From Methylotenera versatilis 79 (lineage in GTDB: Bacteria > Pseudomonadota > Gammaproteobacteria > Burkholderiales > Methylophilaceae): a stretch of 64,000 nt of DNA. The stretch lies in contig NZ_ARVX01000001.1 of the NCBI RefSeq assembly GCF_000384375.1, forward strand, positions 558,001-622,000. The letters are read 5' to 3'. The notes beneath the pieces were generated by a model. That model was not told the origin of the DNA and searched no databases. It saw only the letters and a list, made by a program, of their open reading frames with translations. Numbering within the stretch: the first letter of the stretch is position 1; each line of letters begins with the position of its first letter. A program made the position numbers and the translations under genes. Below are positions 18,184 through 27,261 of the stretch, one piece after another.

Positions 18184-19026
18184 CTATTTACTGCCAATCA
18201 AACTTTTAACCGCACCAACTAAATCGCCTGGCATGATGACGATTTTACTGTTGTTGGAAGCTGAGATTTTTTGTAGTGAAGTGATATAGCGATCGCCCAA
18301 TAAGAACATAGCTGAGGCGTTGTTTTCTTTTACCGCCTCAGTAATGAATTTAATCGATTCCGCAGAGGCTTTAGCCCCCACCATTTGTGCTTCTGCATCT
18401 TTACGCGCCGCTTCTAATCGCGCTTCTGCGTTTAAAATCAGTGATTGTTTTGCGCCTTCTGCTTCAGTTACCACCGCAACGCGTTCACGCTCTGCTGCTG
18501 CTTGTCTTTCCATCGCATCTTGCATATTAGTCGATGGCTTAATATCTTGAATTTCAACGGATTTTACCGTTAATCCCCAATCCAGTGCTTCATCAGCGAT
18601 TGCTAATTTAAGCTCTGTTTTAATACGGTCGCGCGAAGTCAGCGCATGATTCAATTCCATGCCGCCAATAATTGAACGTAAATTCGTTTGCACCATATTA
18701 CGCATCGCTTCACGGAAATTTTCAATGCCATAAACAGCGCGTTCGATATTACTGACTTTTATAAACGCCACCGCATTGGCCAAAATCACCGCGTTATCGG
18801 CTGTAATCACTTCTTGCTGTGGGATTTCTAAAATAATATCTTTAGTGGTGACTTTGTAACTTACTTTAGTAAAGATTGGGTTAATCACATGTAAACCCGG
18901 TGAAAGCACGCCGGCAAATTTACCTAAGCGCTCTACCACCCACTCTTCACCTTGCGGCACAATACGCACGCCTTTGAATATGGCTATCGCCACTAAAAAT
19001 ATGAGTATTAAACTAACTTCTGTCAT
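18184..19026 (-). CDS. SPFH/band 7 membrane protein (paraslipin, QmcA-like)
   Basis: A 280-residue protein with one N-terminal membrane helix (VSLILIFLVAIAIF) followed at once by the SPFH domain (VPQGEEWVVERLGKFAGVLSPG) and a long Ala/Glu-rich coiled coil (about 180-240, MERQAAAERERVAVV...). This matches stomatin-like proteins that form large ring assemblies on the inner membrane. The gene lies 82 bp downstream of an NfeD-family gene, the standard partner of SPFH proteins, and both have good ribosome binding sites (AGGGA here). The family is linked to membrane quality control and microdomains; a specific role is not shown by the sequence. Confidence 0.88.
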   Translation of the reverse strand: MTEVSLILIFLVAIAIFKGVRIVPQGEEWVVERLGKFAGVLSPGLHVINPIFTKVSYKVTTKDIILEIPQQEVITADNAVILANAVAFIKVSNIERAVYGIENFREAMRNMVQTNLRSIIGGMELNHALTSRDRIKTELKLAIADEALDWGLTVKSVEIQDIKPSTNMQDAMERQAAAERERVAVVTEAEGAKQSLILNAEARLEAARKDAEAQMVGAKASAESIKFITEAVKENNASAMFLLGDRYITSLQKISASNNSKIVIMPGDLVGAVKSLIGSK

Positions 19027-19108
19027 GATATTTTCCCTAAAAATGTAATGCGATTAACTAAACTTTTCTAACCAAAATTTAAGCAAAGCTTAAAATCCAG
19101 CATTGAAA

Positions 19109-19552
19109 TCAAATCTTGATAATGCGTAAAGCATTACCCTCAACGGCTATTACTTTGGCTTGGCTGCCCACTTCAATCGTTTCATTTGCCACAGCGACCC
19201 ATTCGCGGCTACCCATCAAACCTTGTACAAAACTTATTTTGCCGTTCTGATTAGCGTTAACACTTTCAATTACCGTTCCAGTGCGACCAATCTCTTCACC
19301 TTGCGCTTGGCCAACTCTGGAATGTGTTTCCGTTTTCTTGTAAAAAAGCTTCCAAATCGCTAAAGAACCAATCGACAACGCGGCAAAAATCGCAAATTGT
19401 ATGGCTGGCGGCATGGTAGGAAATACCCAAGTGGCAATCGCAACACACAGCGCAGAAATACCAAACCATAATACATAAACGGTACCGATCGCCATCTCTA
19501 CAGCCAGCAACAATAAGCCAATTGCGCCCCAAATCCACATTGCATCAATCAT
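19109..19552 (-). CDS. NfeD-like membrane protein
   Basis: A 147-residue protein of the short NfeD type: two or three transmembrane helices (IWGAIGLLLLAVEMAIGTVYVLWF and a second pair around 35-70) followed by an OB-fold domain (GRTGTVIESVNANQNGKISF...GSREWVAVANETIEVGSQAKV). Short NfeD proteins (YbbK/QmcA partner YbbJ type) act with SPFH proteins, encoded here directly downstream. The start is well supported by AAAGGTGAC before the ATG. Confidence 0.87.
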   Translation of the reverse strand: MIDAMWIWGAIGLLLLAVEMAIGTVYVLWFGISALCVAIATWVFPTMPPAIQFAIFAALSIGSLAIWKLFYKKTETHSRVGQAQGEEIGRTGTVIESVNANQNGKISFVQGLMGSREWVAVANETIEVGSQAKVIAVEGNALRIIKI

Positions 19553-19652
19553 ATTGTCACCTTTAAACAGTGTTAACTAAAGTGATTAATGGTATCACTT
19601 TTAGTTTAAAAACTAGAATTAGAACCCGAAATGGAATTTGAGAATCTGCACT

Positions 19653-19769
19653 ATGCGCACGCATGATATGCGCGCCATGTTAATGAGTGCCGCTTCTTAT
19701 CTATATTGGCTAGAAGAAACACAAGCGGTGATAAAAGCACGCATCGCGCAAAGGCATGCTGGGCAGTGA
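19653..19769 (+). other. Possible 38-residue ORF, uncertain
   Basis: The 310-bp space between the nfeD-like gene and the photolyase-like gene holds one small frame: ATG at 19653, stop at 19767-19769, with repeated Met and the segment SAASYLYWLEETQAVIKARIAQRHAG. There is no Shine-Dalgarno sequence and no recognised family. It could be a small protein, a gene remnant or chance. The rest of this space (19553-19652 and 19770-19862) shows nothing recognisable apart from AT-rich sequence that could hold promoters. Confidence 0.2.
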
Positions 19770-19862
19770 ACGACACAAGAATGGGCAGGAATTAATCACA
19801 AAAAAACGTCAAAAAAAGAGTACACTCTCAAAACTAAAGCATCTACAACAAGAGCTATTTTA

Positions 19863-21101
19863 ATGGCACAAGCGACCAAACTGACCATTCCATGCGACCG
19901 CGCTGAGCGTCTACAATACATCAGGCGGATTTTCCCACAAGCACTCGGTTCATTTTTAAGTGACGATTGGCGTGGCGGTCGACATGAAGCGCTTAAGCGT
20001 TTAAATAGCATGGATGCGATTGCTTACAATCGTAATCGCAACTTTCTGAATGGCAATGTCACCAAACTTTCCCCCTATTTTCGGCATGGCTGTTTAACCT
20101 TAAAAGAAGCCAGCGATGGTGCACAAAGCCTTTTTGGTGCACATGCTGAAAAGTTCGTGTTCGAATTAGCTTGGCGCGATTACTGGCGCCAAGTTTGGCA
20201 CGATAAAGGCAACGATATCTTTAGCGATATGGAAGATCCAAAAGTCGCGCTGGGCGATAAATTGATGCCCGATTTCATTCGCCAAGGCATTACTGGCTTG
20301 CCTTGTATGGATGGCTTTATCCGCGATTTGATGCATGATGGTTATGTGCATAATCATGCGCGGATGTGGTTTGCCGCCTATGTGGTGCATTGGCTAAAAG
20401 TCGATTGGCGCGAAGCGGCTGATTGGTTTGAGAATAATTTATTAGACGGCGACAAAGCTTCTAATCATCTATCTTGGCAATGGGTTGCCTCGCTTTTTAG
20501 CTCAAAACCCTACTATTTTAATAAAGAAAATTTGGCACGCCACACAGGCGAGAAATATTGTACCAACTGTAAAATCACCTGCCCATTTGATGATAGTTAC
20601 GAAGCGCTTAGCGATAAATTATTTGCGCACCAAACGCCTGCGGTCGCCAAAAAACATAAAATTAGCATGCCGCTAAAAGAGTCTATCTCTAGCCATCAAG
20701 CAGTCGCGATATTCGTACACGATGAAATGCTCTCTGCCGCACACCCATTAATGCATAAATCCATGCCAAAAATTTTTGTGTTTGATGAATTTCTACATGG
20801 TAGATGGCCGCTTAAACGTCTGCAATTTTTAGCGGATTGCTTAAACGAATTACAAGATGTAGAAGTGTGGATGGGCGATACGCGAAAAGTATTAAAAAGC
20901 CGTGGCGTTGGCCAAGTGATTACCCAACAAACGCCGAATATGCAGATAAAAGCGTTATTAGAGCCTTTTAACCCAATTTGGGAGCCAGAAGTTAAGTTTA
21001 CCCAAGCGACCATTAGCGAAAAACGCCTCAAACGCTTTTCGCGTTATTGGGAAAAAGTCGGCCCAGAACTGTTGGGTGAACGCTTTAATCAGCAGTTTTA
21101 A
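19863..21101 (+). CDS. Photolyase/cryptochrome-like FAD-binding protein, domain order altered
   Basis: A 412-residue protein. Residues about 15-245 match the helical FAD-binding domain of photolyases: GGRHEALKRLNSM, the KLSPYFRHGCLTLKEA segment, FELAWRDYWRQVW, and GYVHNHARMWFAAYVVHWL with the following WQWVASLF. In ordinary photolyases an alpha/beta antenna domain precedes this. Here the protein starts directly with the FAD domain, and a Rossmann-like stretch follows at about 275-370 (AVAIFVHDEM, KIFVFDEFLHGRWPLKRLQFL, VEVWMGDTRKVLKSRG) that resembles that antenna domain. Two CxxC-like Cys (YCTNCKITC) lie between. DNA repair or blue-light sensing is possible, not shown. Nothing upstream on this strand looks co-transcribed. 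Confidence 0.75.
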   Translation: MAQATKLTIPCDRAERLQYIRRIFPQALGSFLSDDWRGGRHEALKRLNSMDAIAYNRNRNFLNGNVTKLSPYFRHGCLTLKEASDGAQSLFGAHAEKFVFELAWRDYWRQVWHDKGNDIFSDMEDPKVALGDKLMPDFIRQGITGLPCMDGFIRDLMHDGYVHNHARMWFAAYVVHWLKVDWREAADWFENNLLDGDKASNHLSWQWVASLFSSKPYYFNKENLARHTGEKYCTNCKITCPFDDSYEALSDKLFAHQTPAVAKKHKISMPLKESISSHQAVAIFVHDEMLSAAHPLMHKSMPKIFVFDEFLHGRWPLKRLQFLADCLNELQDVEVWMGDTRKVLKSRGVGQVITQQTPNMQIKALLEPFNPIWEPEVKFTQATISEKRLKRFSRYWEKVGPELLGERFNQQF

Positions 21102-21152
21102 ACAAATTGCAATCATGAAACGCATGGCAATCATGCTAATTTGGAGGTTTGA

Positions 21153-21719
21153 ATGGATTTTTTGTTAGTGATTATATTGGTCGTGGCTGCGCTTTACATC
21201 ATCATGACTTACAACAGCTTAGTGAGTATTCGCAATAATGTCGCCAAAGCTTGGGCGAATATTGACGTGTTGCTGAAACAGCGCAATGAAGAATTGCCTA
21301 AATTAATCGACACCTGCAAAGCCTATATGCAGCATGAGTCCAGCACATTAGAAAAAGTCATTCGTGCGCGCATGGGTTTAGATGCAGTGCGTCAAACGCA
21401 AGATGTGGCGGGTTTAAATCGTGCGGAATCGTCACTGACTGCGAGCTTAGTGGATCTTTATGCGGTGGCAGAAAACTATCCTGATTTAAAAGCCGATCAA
21501 TCTTTTATTAATTTGCAGCAACGCATTACTGGGCTTGAGAATCAAATCGCCGATAGACGCGAGTTTTATAATGATTCTGTGAACATTAATAACGTGCGCA
21601 TTGAGCAATTTCCTGACTTGATTGTGGCACGTGTATTTAATTTTGAGCACAAAGAAATGCTGCAATTTGCACCAGAGGAATTAAAAGATATTCACGTGGG
21701 CAATCGATTTAACAGCTAG
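21153..21719 (+). CDS. LemA family protein
   Basis: A 188-residue LemA protein: an N-terminal signal-anchor helix (LLVIILVVAALYIIM) followed by a long alpha-helical bundle in the periplasm or cytoplasm, with family signatures YNSLVSIRNNVAKAWANIDVLLKQRNEELPKL (split here by eye) and ENYPDLKADQSFINLQQRI. The start has a strong ribosome binding site (GGAGG). LemA proteins are of unknown molecular function and often travel with membrane proteins containing TPM or GIDE domains. Here a GIDE-domain protein follows 27 bp later on the same strand, so the two are probably one operon and may form a complex. Confidence 0.9.
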   Translation: MDFLLVIILVVAALYIIMTYNSLVSIRNNVAKAWANIDVLLKQRNEELPKLIDTCKAYMQHESSTLEKVIRARMGLDAVRQTQDVAGLNRAESSLTASLVDLYAVAENYPDLKADQSFINLQQRITGLENQIADRREFYNDSVNINNVRIEQFPDLIVARVFNFEHKEMLQFAPEELKDIHVGNRFNS

Positions 21720-21746
21720 ATTTAATAGTTTAGTTAACACTTTAAA

Positions 21747-22661
21747 ATGCTTCAAAAGTTTAAAGCCAATCGCGTCAATTTAATTGCGATTGGCATTATC
21801 GGCGGCTTGGCGATTGGTGCTTATGCGAAAGATATTGGTCCAAGCAATCACGAAACATGGCAACTATTATGCGCGGTTGCTTTATTAGTCAGTGGTTTTG
21901 CCACTATCTTCAATTACTGGCGTTTGCTTAAAATCTCCGAAGCACCGATTTCCACAATTGCCGCCGCCGCGCAAGGTTATGTCGAGCTGCATGGTACGGC
22001 ATCTACTGAAAACTCACTTAAAACACCTTTTCACGGCATTCCTTGTGTTTGGTATCGCGCATGGGTTTACGCCAATGTAGAAGACCAAAAAGGCTTGCCC
22101 GATATTTGTGGCAATCGCCTGCTGAATTATCATGAAAGCAATCAACCATTCACGCTAAATGACGGCACAGCCAGTTGTACAATCAATCCTAAAGATGCTG
22201 AAGTCATCCATTTTGAAGCGCGTACTTGGCGCAAAAATGCGCACCGTTACGTAGAGCAATATTTACCTGCAGCTAAAAAACTCTATGTTTTAGGGCAATT
22301 AAATACACTAAAGCATTTAACGGATAAAGCCGCACTGAATCTAGAAGTGCGCAATACTTTAGCCGATTGGAAAAGTCGTCCAGACCAGTTACGCAATCGC
22401 TACGACCACAATTGGGATGGCAAGATTGACGCCGACGAGTGGGAATTGGCGCGCCAAGATGCGATCAGACAAGCAACGGCCAATCAAATGATGGCGGCGC
22501 ATACTGGCAACTTCACTTTATCCAAACCCGCAAATAATCAGCTATTTTTAATATCCGCACAATCACCGCAACAATTGCGCAATAGTTATCAATATTGGTC
22601 TTTGGTGCATATCATCACTTTTTTATTTGTATTGGTGGCATTTAAAATAACGACAAATTAA
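21747..22661 (+). CDS. GIDE-domain membrane protein with EF-hand
   Basis: A 304-residue membrane protein. Two N-terminal helices (LIAIGIIGGLAIGAYA and LLCAVALLVSGFATIF) and one C-terminal helix (LVHIITFLFVLVAFKI) frame a soluble domain of about 200 residues. It has the GIDE/MULAN pattern: GYVELHGTAS, LKTPFHGIPCVWYRAWV, and AEVIHFEARTWRKNAHRYVEQYL with LYVLGQL. GIDE domains are known from mitochondrial E3 ligase MUL1 and from bacterial partners of LemA; no RING finger is present here. A canonical EF-hand loop (DHNWDGKIDADE, about 224-235) lies in the middle, suggesting Ca2+ binding. It follows the lemA-like gene directly. Confidence 0.78.
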   Translation: MLQKFKANRVNLIAIGIIGGLAIGAYAKDIGPSNHETWQLLCAVALLVSGFATIFNYWRLLKISEAPISTIAAAAQGYVELHGTASTENSLKTPFHGIPCVWYRAWVYANVEDQKGLPDICGNRLLNYHESNQPFTLNDGTASCTINPKDAEVIHFEARTWRKNAHRYVEQYLPAAKKLYVLGQLNTLKHLTDKAALNLEVRNTLADWKSRPDQLRNRYDHNWDGKIDADEWELARQDAIRQATANQMMAAHTGNFTLSKPANNQLFLISAQSPQQLRNSYQYWSLVHIITFLFVLVAFKITTN

Positions 22662-22745
22662 GCACAAAAAATCCTACTCATTCGTTTTAAATTCCTTCAT
22701 ATTCGTTTGCTAAATTAGCGATTCCGCCGTGTTAAAATAGCGGCT

Positions 22746-25640
22746 ATGGACACTGCAAACACACAAACCCGAGAATTAGCCAAATCATTCGACCCGAAAG
22801 CCATTGAAAGCCATTGGTATGCGTTTTGGGAGAGCAAAGGCTATTACGGCGCTGGCTTAAATCCAGCTATCAAAGATAATTTCTGTATTTTATTACCGCC
22901 ACCCAACGTCACTGGCACTTTGCATATGGGCCATGGCTTTAACCAAACGCTGATGGATGCGCTGACACGTTATCACCGTATGCGTGGCGATAACACGCTG
23001 TGGCAACCTGGTACAGACCATGCAGGTATCGCAACCCAAATTGTGGTGGAGCGCCAACTGGATGCACAAGGCGTTTCGCGCCACGATTTAGGTCGTGAGA
23101 AATTCTTGGAAAAAGTGTGGGAATGGAAAGAATACTCTGGCGGCAGCATTACCAAACAAATGCGCCGCTTGGGCACTTCGCCTGATTGGAGCCGTGAGCG
23201 TTTTACGATGGATGAAGGTTTAAGCAAAACCGTCACCAAAACTTTTGTAGATTTATATAACGAAGGCCTGATTTATCGCGGTAAACGCTTGGTGAATTGG
23301 GATGTAAAACTCGGCACAGCGGTTTCAGATTTAGAAGTAGTGCAGGAAGAAGAAGATGGCTTTATGTGGCATATCAACTATCCACTTGCAGATGGTTCTG
23401 GCCATTTAACGGTAGCGACAACACGCCCTGAAACAATGCTGGGTGACGTTGCAGTGATGGTGCATCCTGAAGATGCTCGCTACAAAAATTGGGTTGGAAA
23501 AAGTGTTAAGCTACCGCTTTGCGACCGAGAAATTCCGATTATTGCCGATGATTATGTGGATATGGAATTTGGTACAGGTTGCGTAAAAGTAACGCCAGCG
23601 CATGATTTTAATGACAATATGGTTGGCCAACGTCAAGGTTTAGATAAAATCGTGATTCTGGATCTGAAAGGATTTTTGCCGCCTAGCGCAGAAGTTTGGG
23701 GTGCAAACGGCTCAGCTAAACAGCCCATTGATTTACCGCAAAACTTGATTGGTTTAGAGCGTTTTGCTGCGCGTAAACAGGTCGTGAGTGATTTAGAATC
23801 CGGCGGGTTTTTAGTTAAAGCTGAAAAACACAAACTCAAAGTACCGCGTGGCGACCGAACTGGCGTGGTGATTGAACCGATGCTGACTGACCAATGGTTC
23901 GTGGCAATGAGCAAACCAAGTGATGATGGCAAAAGTATCACGCAAAAAGCATTGGATGTTGTTGAATCTGGTGAAATCAAATTCTATCCAGAAAACTGGG
24001 TAAACACTTACAACCAATGGTTAAACAATATTCAGGATTGGTGCATTTCGCGTCAGCTTTGGTGGGGGCATCAGATTCCTGCTTGGTATGGTGACGATGG
24101 CAGTTTTTATGTGGCGCATGATGAAAATGAAGCGCGTGCAATAGCGACAGCAAAAGGTTATACAGGTAATCTCAAACGCGATAATGATGTATTGGATACT
24201 TGGTACTCATCAGCCTTGTGGCCTTTTTCAACCCTAGATTGGACCGGCGATAAAGCCAAGGATGACGCCAATCTTGCGCTGCAACAATATCTACCTTCTA
24301 GCGTGCTAGTTACAGGTTTCGATATTATCTTTTTCTGGGTGGCGCGTATGGTGATGATGACCAAGCACATCACTGGAAAAATCCCGTTTAAGCATGTGTA
24401 TGTACACGGCCTGATTCGAGATGCCGAAGGCCAAAAAATGTCTAAATCTAAGGGCAATGTGCTGGATCCGATTGATTTGATCGACGGTATTGATTTAGAC
24501 GCGCTGATTAAAAAACGCACGACAGGCTTGATGAACCCAAGAGATACTGAAAAAATTGAAAAGCGTACGCGTAAGGAGTTTCCAGAAGGTATCGCCGCTT
24601 ATGGAACGGATGCGCTTAGATTTACATTTGCTGCATTAGCAAGCCCAGGTCGCGATATTAAGTTCGATTTACAACGTTGCGACGGCTACCGTAATTTCTG
24701 CAATAAATTGTGGAATGCCACACGCTTTGTGTTGATGAATACGCAAAATGAAGATGGCAGCCCGCAAGATAATGGTTTGGAAGATTGCAAAACGCAGCCT
24801 GATGGTTACTTAAGTTTTAGCCAAGCTGACCGCTGGATTGTGAGCAGATTACAACGCACGGAAGCCGATGTTGAACGTGCGTTTACCGATTATCGTTTTG
24901 ACTTGGCGGCAAAAGCTATTTACGAATTTGTGTGGGATGAATATTGCGACTGGTATTTAGAACTGGCAAAAGTACAAATTCAAACTGGTAATGATGCTGA
25001 AAAGCGCGCAACGCGCCGTACCTTATTGCGAGTGCTAGAAACGATTTTACGTTTAGCACATCCTATTATGCCGTTTATCACAGAAGAAATCTGGCAGACG
25101 ATTGGGCCAATGTCTGGCCGTAACGGCCCAAGCATTATGCTTGAAGCGTATCCAAAATCGCAGCCAGCTAAGATTGATGAAGCTGCAGAAGCGTGGGTGG
25201 CATTATTAAAACAAGCCGTAGATGCTTGCCGCAGTTTGCGCGGTGAAATGAGCATTTCACCTGCAGCTCGCGTGCCATTGATTGCATCTGGCGAAGCAGA
25301 TAAATTAGCGCTTTATGCGCCCTATTTAAAAGCTTTAGCAAAATTGGAGGAAGTGACTATCGTTGCGGAATTGCCAGAAGCAGATGCGCCGGTGATGTTA
25401 GTGAATGACTTTAAACTGATGTTAAAAGTGGAAATTGATGTTGCTGCAGAGAAAGAGCGTTTAGGTAAAGAAATCGCGCGTTTGATTGCTGAAATTGGCA
25501 AAGCGAATGGAAAATTGAATAACGAAAGTTTTGTCGCGCGCGCGCCAGCAGCCGTAGTTGAGCAAGAAAAAGCGCGAGTGGCCGAGTTTGGCGCGAGTTT
25601 AGAAAAGCTGAATGTTCAATTATCCAAGCTTGAAAAATAA
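22746..25640 (+). CDS. valS: Valyl-tRNA synthetase
   Basis: Class I aminoacyl-tRNA synthetase of 964 residues that charges tRNA-Val. The HIGH signature is in [14 protein letters not shown] (51-64) and the KMSKS loop in [10 protein letters not shown] (about 560-569). The CP1 editing domain lies between ([13 protein letters not shown]). The tRNA-binding anticodon domain follows and the end is a coiled-coil arm (about 895-964, Lys/Glu/Ala-rich). Length and order fit bacterial ValRS. It is 85 bp downstream of the GIDE gene and 33 bp upstream of the ferredoxin-like gene. Confidence 0.97.
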   Translation: MDTANTQTRELAKSFDPKAIESHWYAFWESKGYYGAGLNPAIKDNFCILLPPPNVTGTLHMGHGFNQTLMDALTRYHRMRGDNTLWQPGTDHAGIATQIVVERQLDAQGVSRHDLGREKFLEKVWEWKEYSGGSITKQMRRLGTSPDWSRERFTMDEGLSKTVTKTFVDLYNEGLIYRGKRLVNWDVKLGTAVSDLEVVQEEEDGFMWHINYPLADGSGHLTVATTRPETMLGDVAVMVHPEDARYKNWVGKSVKLPLCDREIPIIADDYVDMEFGTGCVKVTPAHDFNDNMVGQRQGLDKIVILDLKGFLPPSAEVWGANGSAKQPIDLPQNLIGLERFAARKQVVSDLESGGFLVKAEKHKLKVPRGDRTGVVIEPMLTDQWFVAMSKPSDDGKSITQKALDVVESGEIKFYPENWVNTYNQWLNNIQDWCISRQLWWGHQIPAWYGDDGSFYVAHDENEARAIATAKGYTGNLKRDNDVLDTWYSSALWPFSTLDWTGDKAKDDANLALQQYLPSSVLVTGFDIIFFWVARMVMMTKHITGKIPFKHVYVHGLIRDAEGQKMSKSKGNVLDPIDLIDGIDLDALIKKRTTGLMNPRDTEKIEKRTRKEFPEGIAAYGTDALRFTFAALASPGRDIKFDLQRCDGYRNFCNKLWNATRFVLMNTQNEDGSPQDNGLEDCKTQPDGYLSFSQADRWIVSRLQRTEADVERAFTDYRFDLAAKAIYEFVWDEYCDWYLELAKVQIQTGNDAEKRATRRTLLRVLETILRLAHPIMPFITEEIWQTIGPMSGRNGPSIMLEAYPKSQPAKIDEAAEAWVALLKQAVDACRSLRGEMSISPAARVPLIASGEADKLALYAPYLKALAKLEEVTIVAELPEADAPVMLVNDFKLMLKVEIDVAAEKERLGKEIARLIAEIGKANGKLNNESFVARAPAAVVEQEKARVAEFGASLEKLNVQLSKLEK

Positions 25641-25673
25641 TACTTAACCATTATTTTTGACCAAAAATCATCA

Positions 25674-25874
25674 ATGTCGATTAAAACCTACAATGACGAT
25701 GACGATGTGATGTGTTCTTGTAGCGGCACTAAGCGGCGGGATATCAAGCGTTTATTTAATGAAGGCGCAGACCAAGAAGCGATTTCTAGAAGAACGGGCG
25801 CACTTTCAGGTTGTGCAGGTTGCGAGTGGGATATTGCGGAGTATTTGCGGGAGCTGGCTGAGCAACAAAAGTAA
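25674..25874 (+). CDS. Small BFD-like [2Fe-2S] ferredoxin
   Basis: A 66-residue protein with the BFD-like Fe-S pattern: C14-x-C16 (MCSCSGT) and C47-x2-C50 (SGCAGCEWD), spaced by about 30 residues. This is the arrangement of bacterioferritin-associated ferredoxin and of BFD domains in NirB and NasA, which bind a [2Fe-2S] cluster. An acidic run (DDDDDV) precedes the first Cys. It follows valS by 33 bp and converges with the sulfur-relay cluster. A role in iron release from bacterioferritin or as electron carrier to the sulfur genes is possible; no bfr is in the window. Confidence 0.8.
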   Translation: MSIKTYNDDDDVMCSCSGTKRRDIKRLFNEGADQEAISRRTGALSGCAGCEWDIAEYLRELAEQQK

Positions 25875-25928
25875 TATTTGTTAAAGCGATGGCAACTAAA
25901 TCGAGCTGTTTATTTCATTTATTTTTAA

Positions 25929-26396
25929 CTAAATAAATAAATTTACATCTGATTCGCCCGCAAATTCAAAGAAGGTCGCAGCGCCGCCAAACTCGATACC
26001 TTCAATAAAATCGCTCGGTTTAAAATCAAATAAATCTACCGTCATTTGGCAGGCAATGAATTTAACGCCACTTTCCAAACAGGCGGTGCGTAAGTCTTCA
26101 ATACTTGCCACGCCTTTATCGGCAATCTTCTGTTTCATCATCATCGTCGCCATGCTCTCCATTCCGGGTAACATTTGCACAAAATTCGGCATGGGAACTG
26201 GCATCGGCATGGCTGGGTTGCCAAGTGGTGAAACTTTTAAATCGCTAATATCTTTTTTAAGCAAAGTTAAGCCATAGAAAGTGAAGAATATTTCCACTTC
26301 GTAATCTAATGCAGCCGCAGTTGAAGCCAATATAAAAGGTGGATATGCCCAATCGAGCGTGCCTTTAGAAGCAATTAATGCGAGTTTTTTAGTCAT
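25929..26396 (-). CDS. DsrE/DsrE2-like sulfur relay protein
   Basis: A 155-residue DsrE/F/H-like protein. The ATG at 26396 is preferred; an in-frame GTG seven codons upstream overlaps tusA. The core fold is visible as KKLALIASKGTLDWAYPPFILASTA and GVKFIACQMTVDLF, with conserved C116 and another Cys at 106. A Met/Pro-rich insert (about 60-90, PAMPMPVPMPNF) is typical of the DsrE2/DrsE-peroxiredoxin-like group. In Allochromatium, DsrE2 is encoded with rhodanese and TusA and takes part in cytoplasmic persulfide transfer. The same three-gene order is found here. Confidence 0.8.
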   Translation of the reverse strand: MTKKLALIASKGTLDWAYPPFILASTAAALDYEVEIFFTFYGLTLLKKDISDLKVSPLGNPAMPMPVPMPNFVQMLPGMESMATMMMKQKIADKGVASIEDLRTACLESGVKFIACQMTVDLFDFKPSDFIEGIEFGGAATFFEFAGESDVNLFI

Positions 26397-26406
26397 TGCT
26401 TTTGAG

Positions 26407-26640
26407 TTAAGCCACACGCTTTTTAATGTAGAACGTAAACAAACCGTCTACTTCATCTTGCTGCAATAATTCGTGGCCAGTTTGTTTGCAAAACGCTTGG
26501 AAATCTTTCACAGAACCAGGGTCAGTCGCCAACACTTTTAGTGTTTGCGTGGCTTCGATTTCGCTTAAGCCTTTTTTACAACGCAAAATCGGCAAGGGAC
26601 AATTCAAATTACGCGCGTCAATTTCTTTATCAAATTCCAT
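26407..26640 (-). CDS. tusA: TusA-family sulfurtransferase
   Basis: A 77-residue SirA/TusA protein. The invariant CPxP motif is present (NLNCPLPILR, Cys14), with the usual helix LRCKKGLSEIEATQTLKVLATDPGS and the closing strand FTFYIKK. The active Cys carries persulfide sulfur between a rhodanese or desulfurase and acceptor proteins in the cytoplasm. It starts with a good ribosome binding site (TAGGAAT) and is followed 10 bp later by the dsrE2-like gene. It may serve sulfur oxidation or trafficking and not tRNA thiolation, given its neighbours. Confidence 0.88.
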   Translation of the reverse strand: MEFDKEIDARNLNCPLPILRCKKGLSEIEATQTLKVLATDPGSVKDFQAFCKQTGHELLQQDEVDGLFTFYIKKRVA

Positions 26641-26787
26641 TTTTTATTCCTATTCTGTTCTGAACAGTTATTCCTGAATAAGCTAGCTATTCCCAATAAG
26701 CCGATTTTTAACTTAATAACACTATGACGTTAACTTAACAGCAACTTAACACAATAAATGAGCCAAAAAATTAAGTGCTCACAATGT

Positions 26788-27111
26788 TTATTTTTTTGCG
26801 CCAAAAGCATAACCAGCTCTGCCCCAAGCAAGCACGCCGCCGACCAAATTATGTACGTTTTTTAAACCTTTGCTGGTGGCGAAATCCGCTGCATGTGCAG
26901 AGCGCACGCCGCTGTGGCAGTAAAATATAACGCTATTTGCATTGACTAATTTTTCATATTCCACTGGCAACATGGATAATTGAATATGAATTGCGCCAGG
27001 AATGATACCGCGCGCGACTTCGTCGTCATTGCGCACATCCACTAACATCACTTTGGGCTGGGTAATTAAATTGAGTAAATCTGCTGCTTCAATATCTGAA
27101 TAATTTTTCAT
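26788..27111 (-). CDS. Single-domain rhodanese
   Basis: A 107-residue rhodanese domain protein without signal peptide. The active-site loop is CHSGVR (65-70) after VIFY, preceded by VDVRNDDEVARGIIPGAIHI, which is the CDC25/rhodanese structural motif. It transfers sulfane sulfur to a nucleophile, here most likely TusA, encoded 147 bp downstream on the same strand and followed by the dsrE2-like gene. The 147-bp gap means it may have a separate promoter. The end ...GVLAWGRAGYAF is typical. Confidence 0.88.
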   Translation of the reverse strand: MKNYSDIEAADLLNLITQPKVMLVDVRNDDEVARGIIPGAIHIQLSMLPVEYEKLVNANSVIFYCHSGVRSAHAADFATSKGLKNVHNLVGGVLAWGRAGYAFGAKK

Positions 27112-27230
27112 CGTAACTTTTAAATAGTAACTTTCATAGGGCGAACTTCACAATAATTTTTGTATTGTACACATGAAGACTAAGCATTAAAACGCTTAAA
27201 AACATTGCACATTGCAAGCGATTCCATCAT

Positions 27231-27261
27231 TAAACTTAACCTAAAATATAGGTTAAGTTTA
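27231..27261. terminator. Hairpin after the outer-membrane protein gene
   Basis: Perfect 13-bp inverted repeat (27231-27243, 27249-27261) with a 5-nt loop starting immediately at the stop codon of the gene ending at 27259. AT-rich; serves the minus-strand gene if it terminates transcription. Confidence 0.5.
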
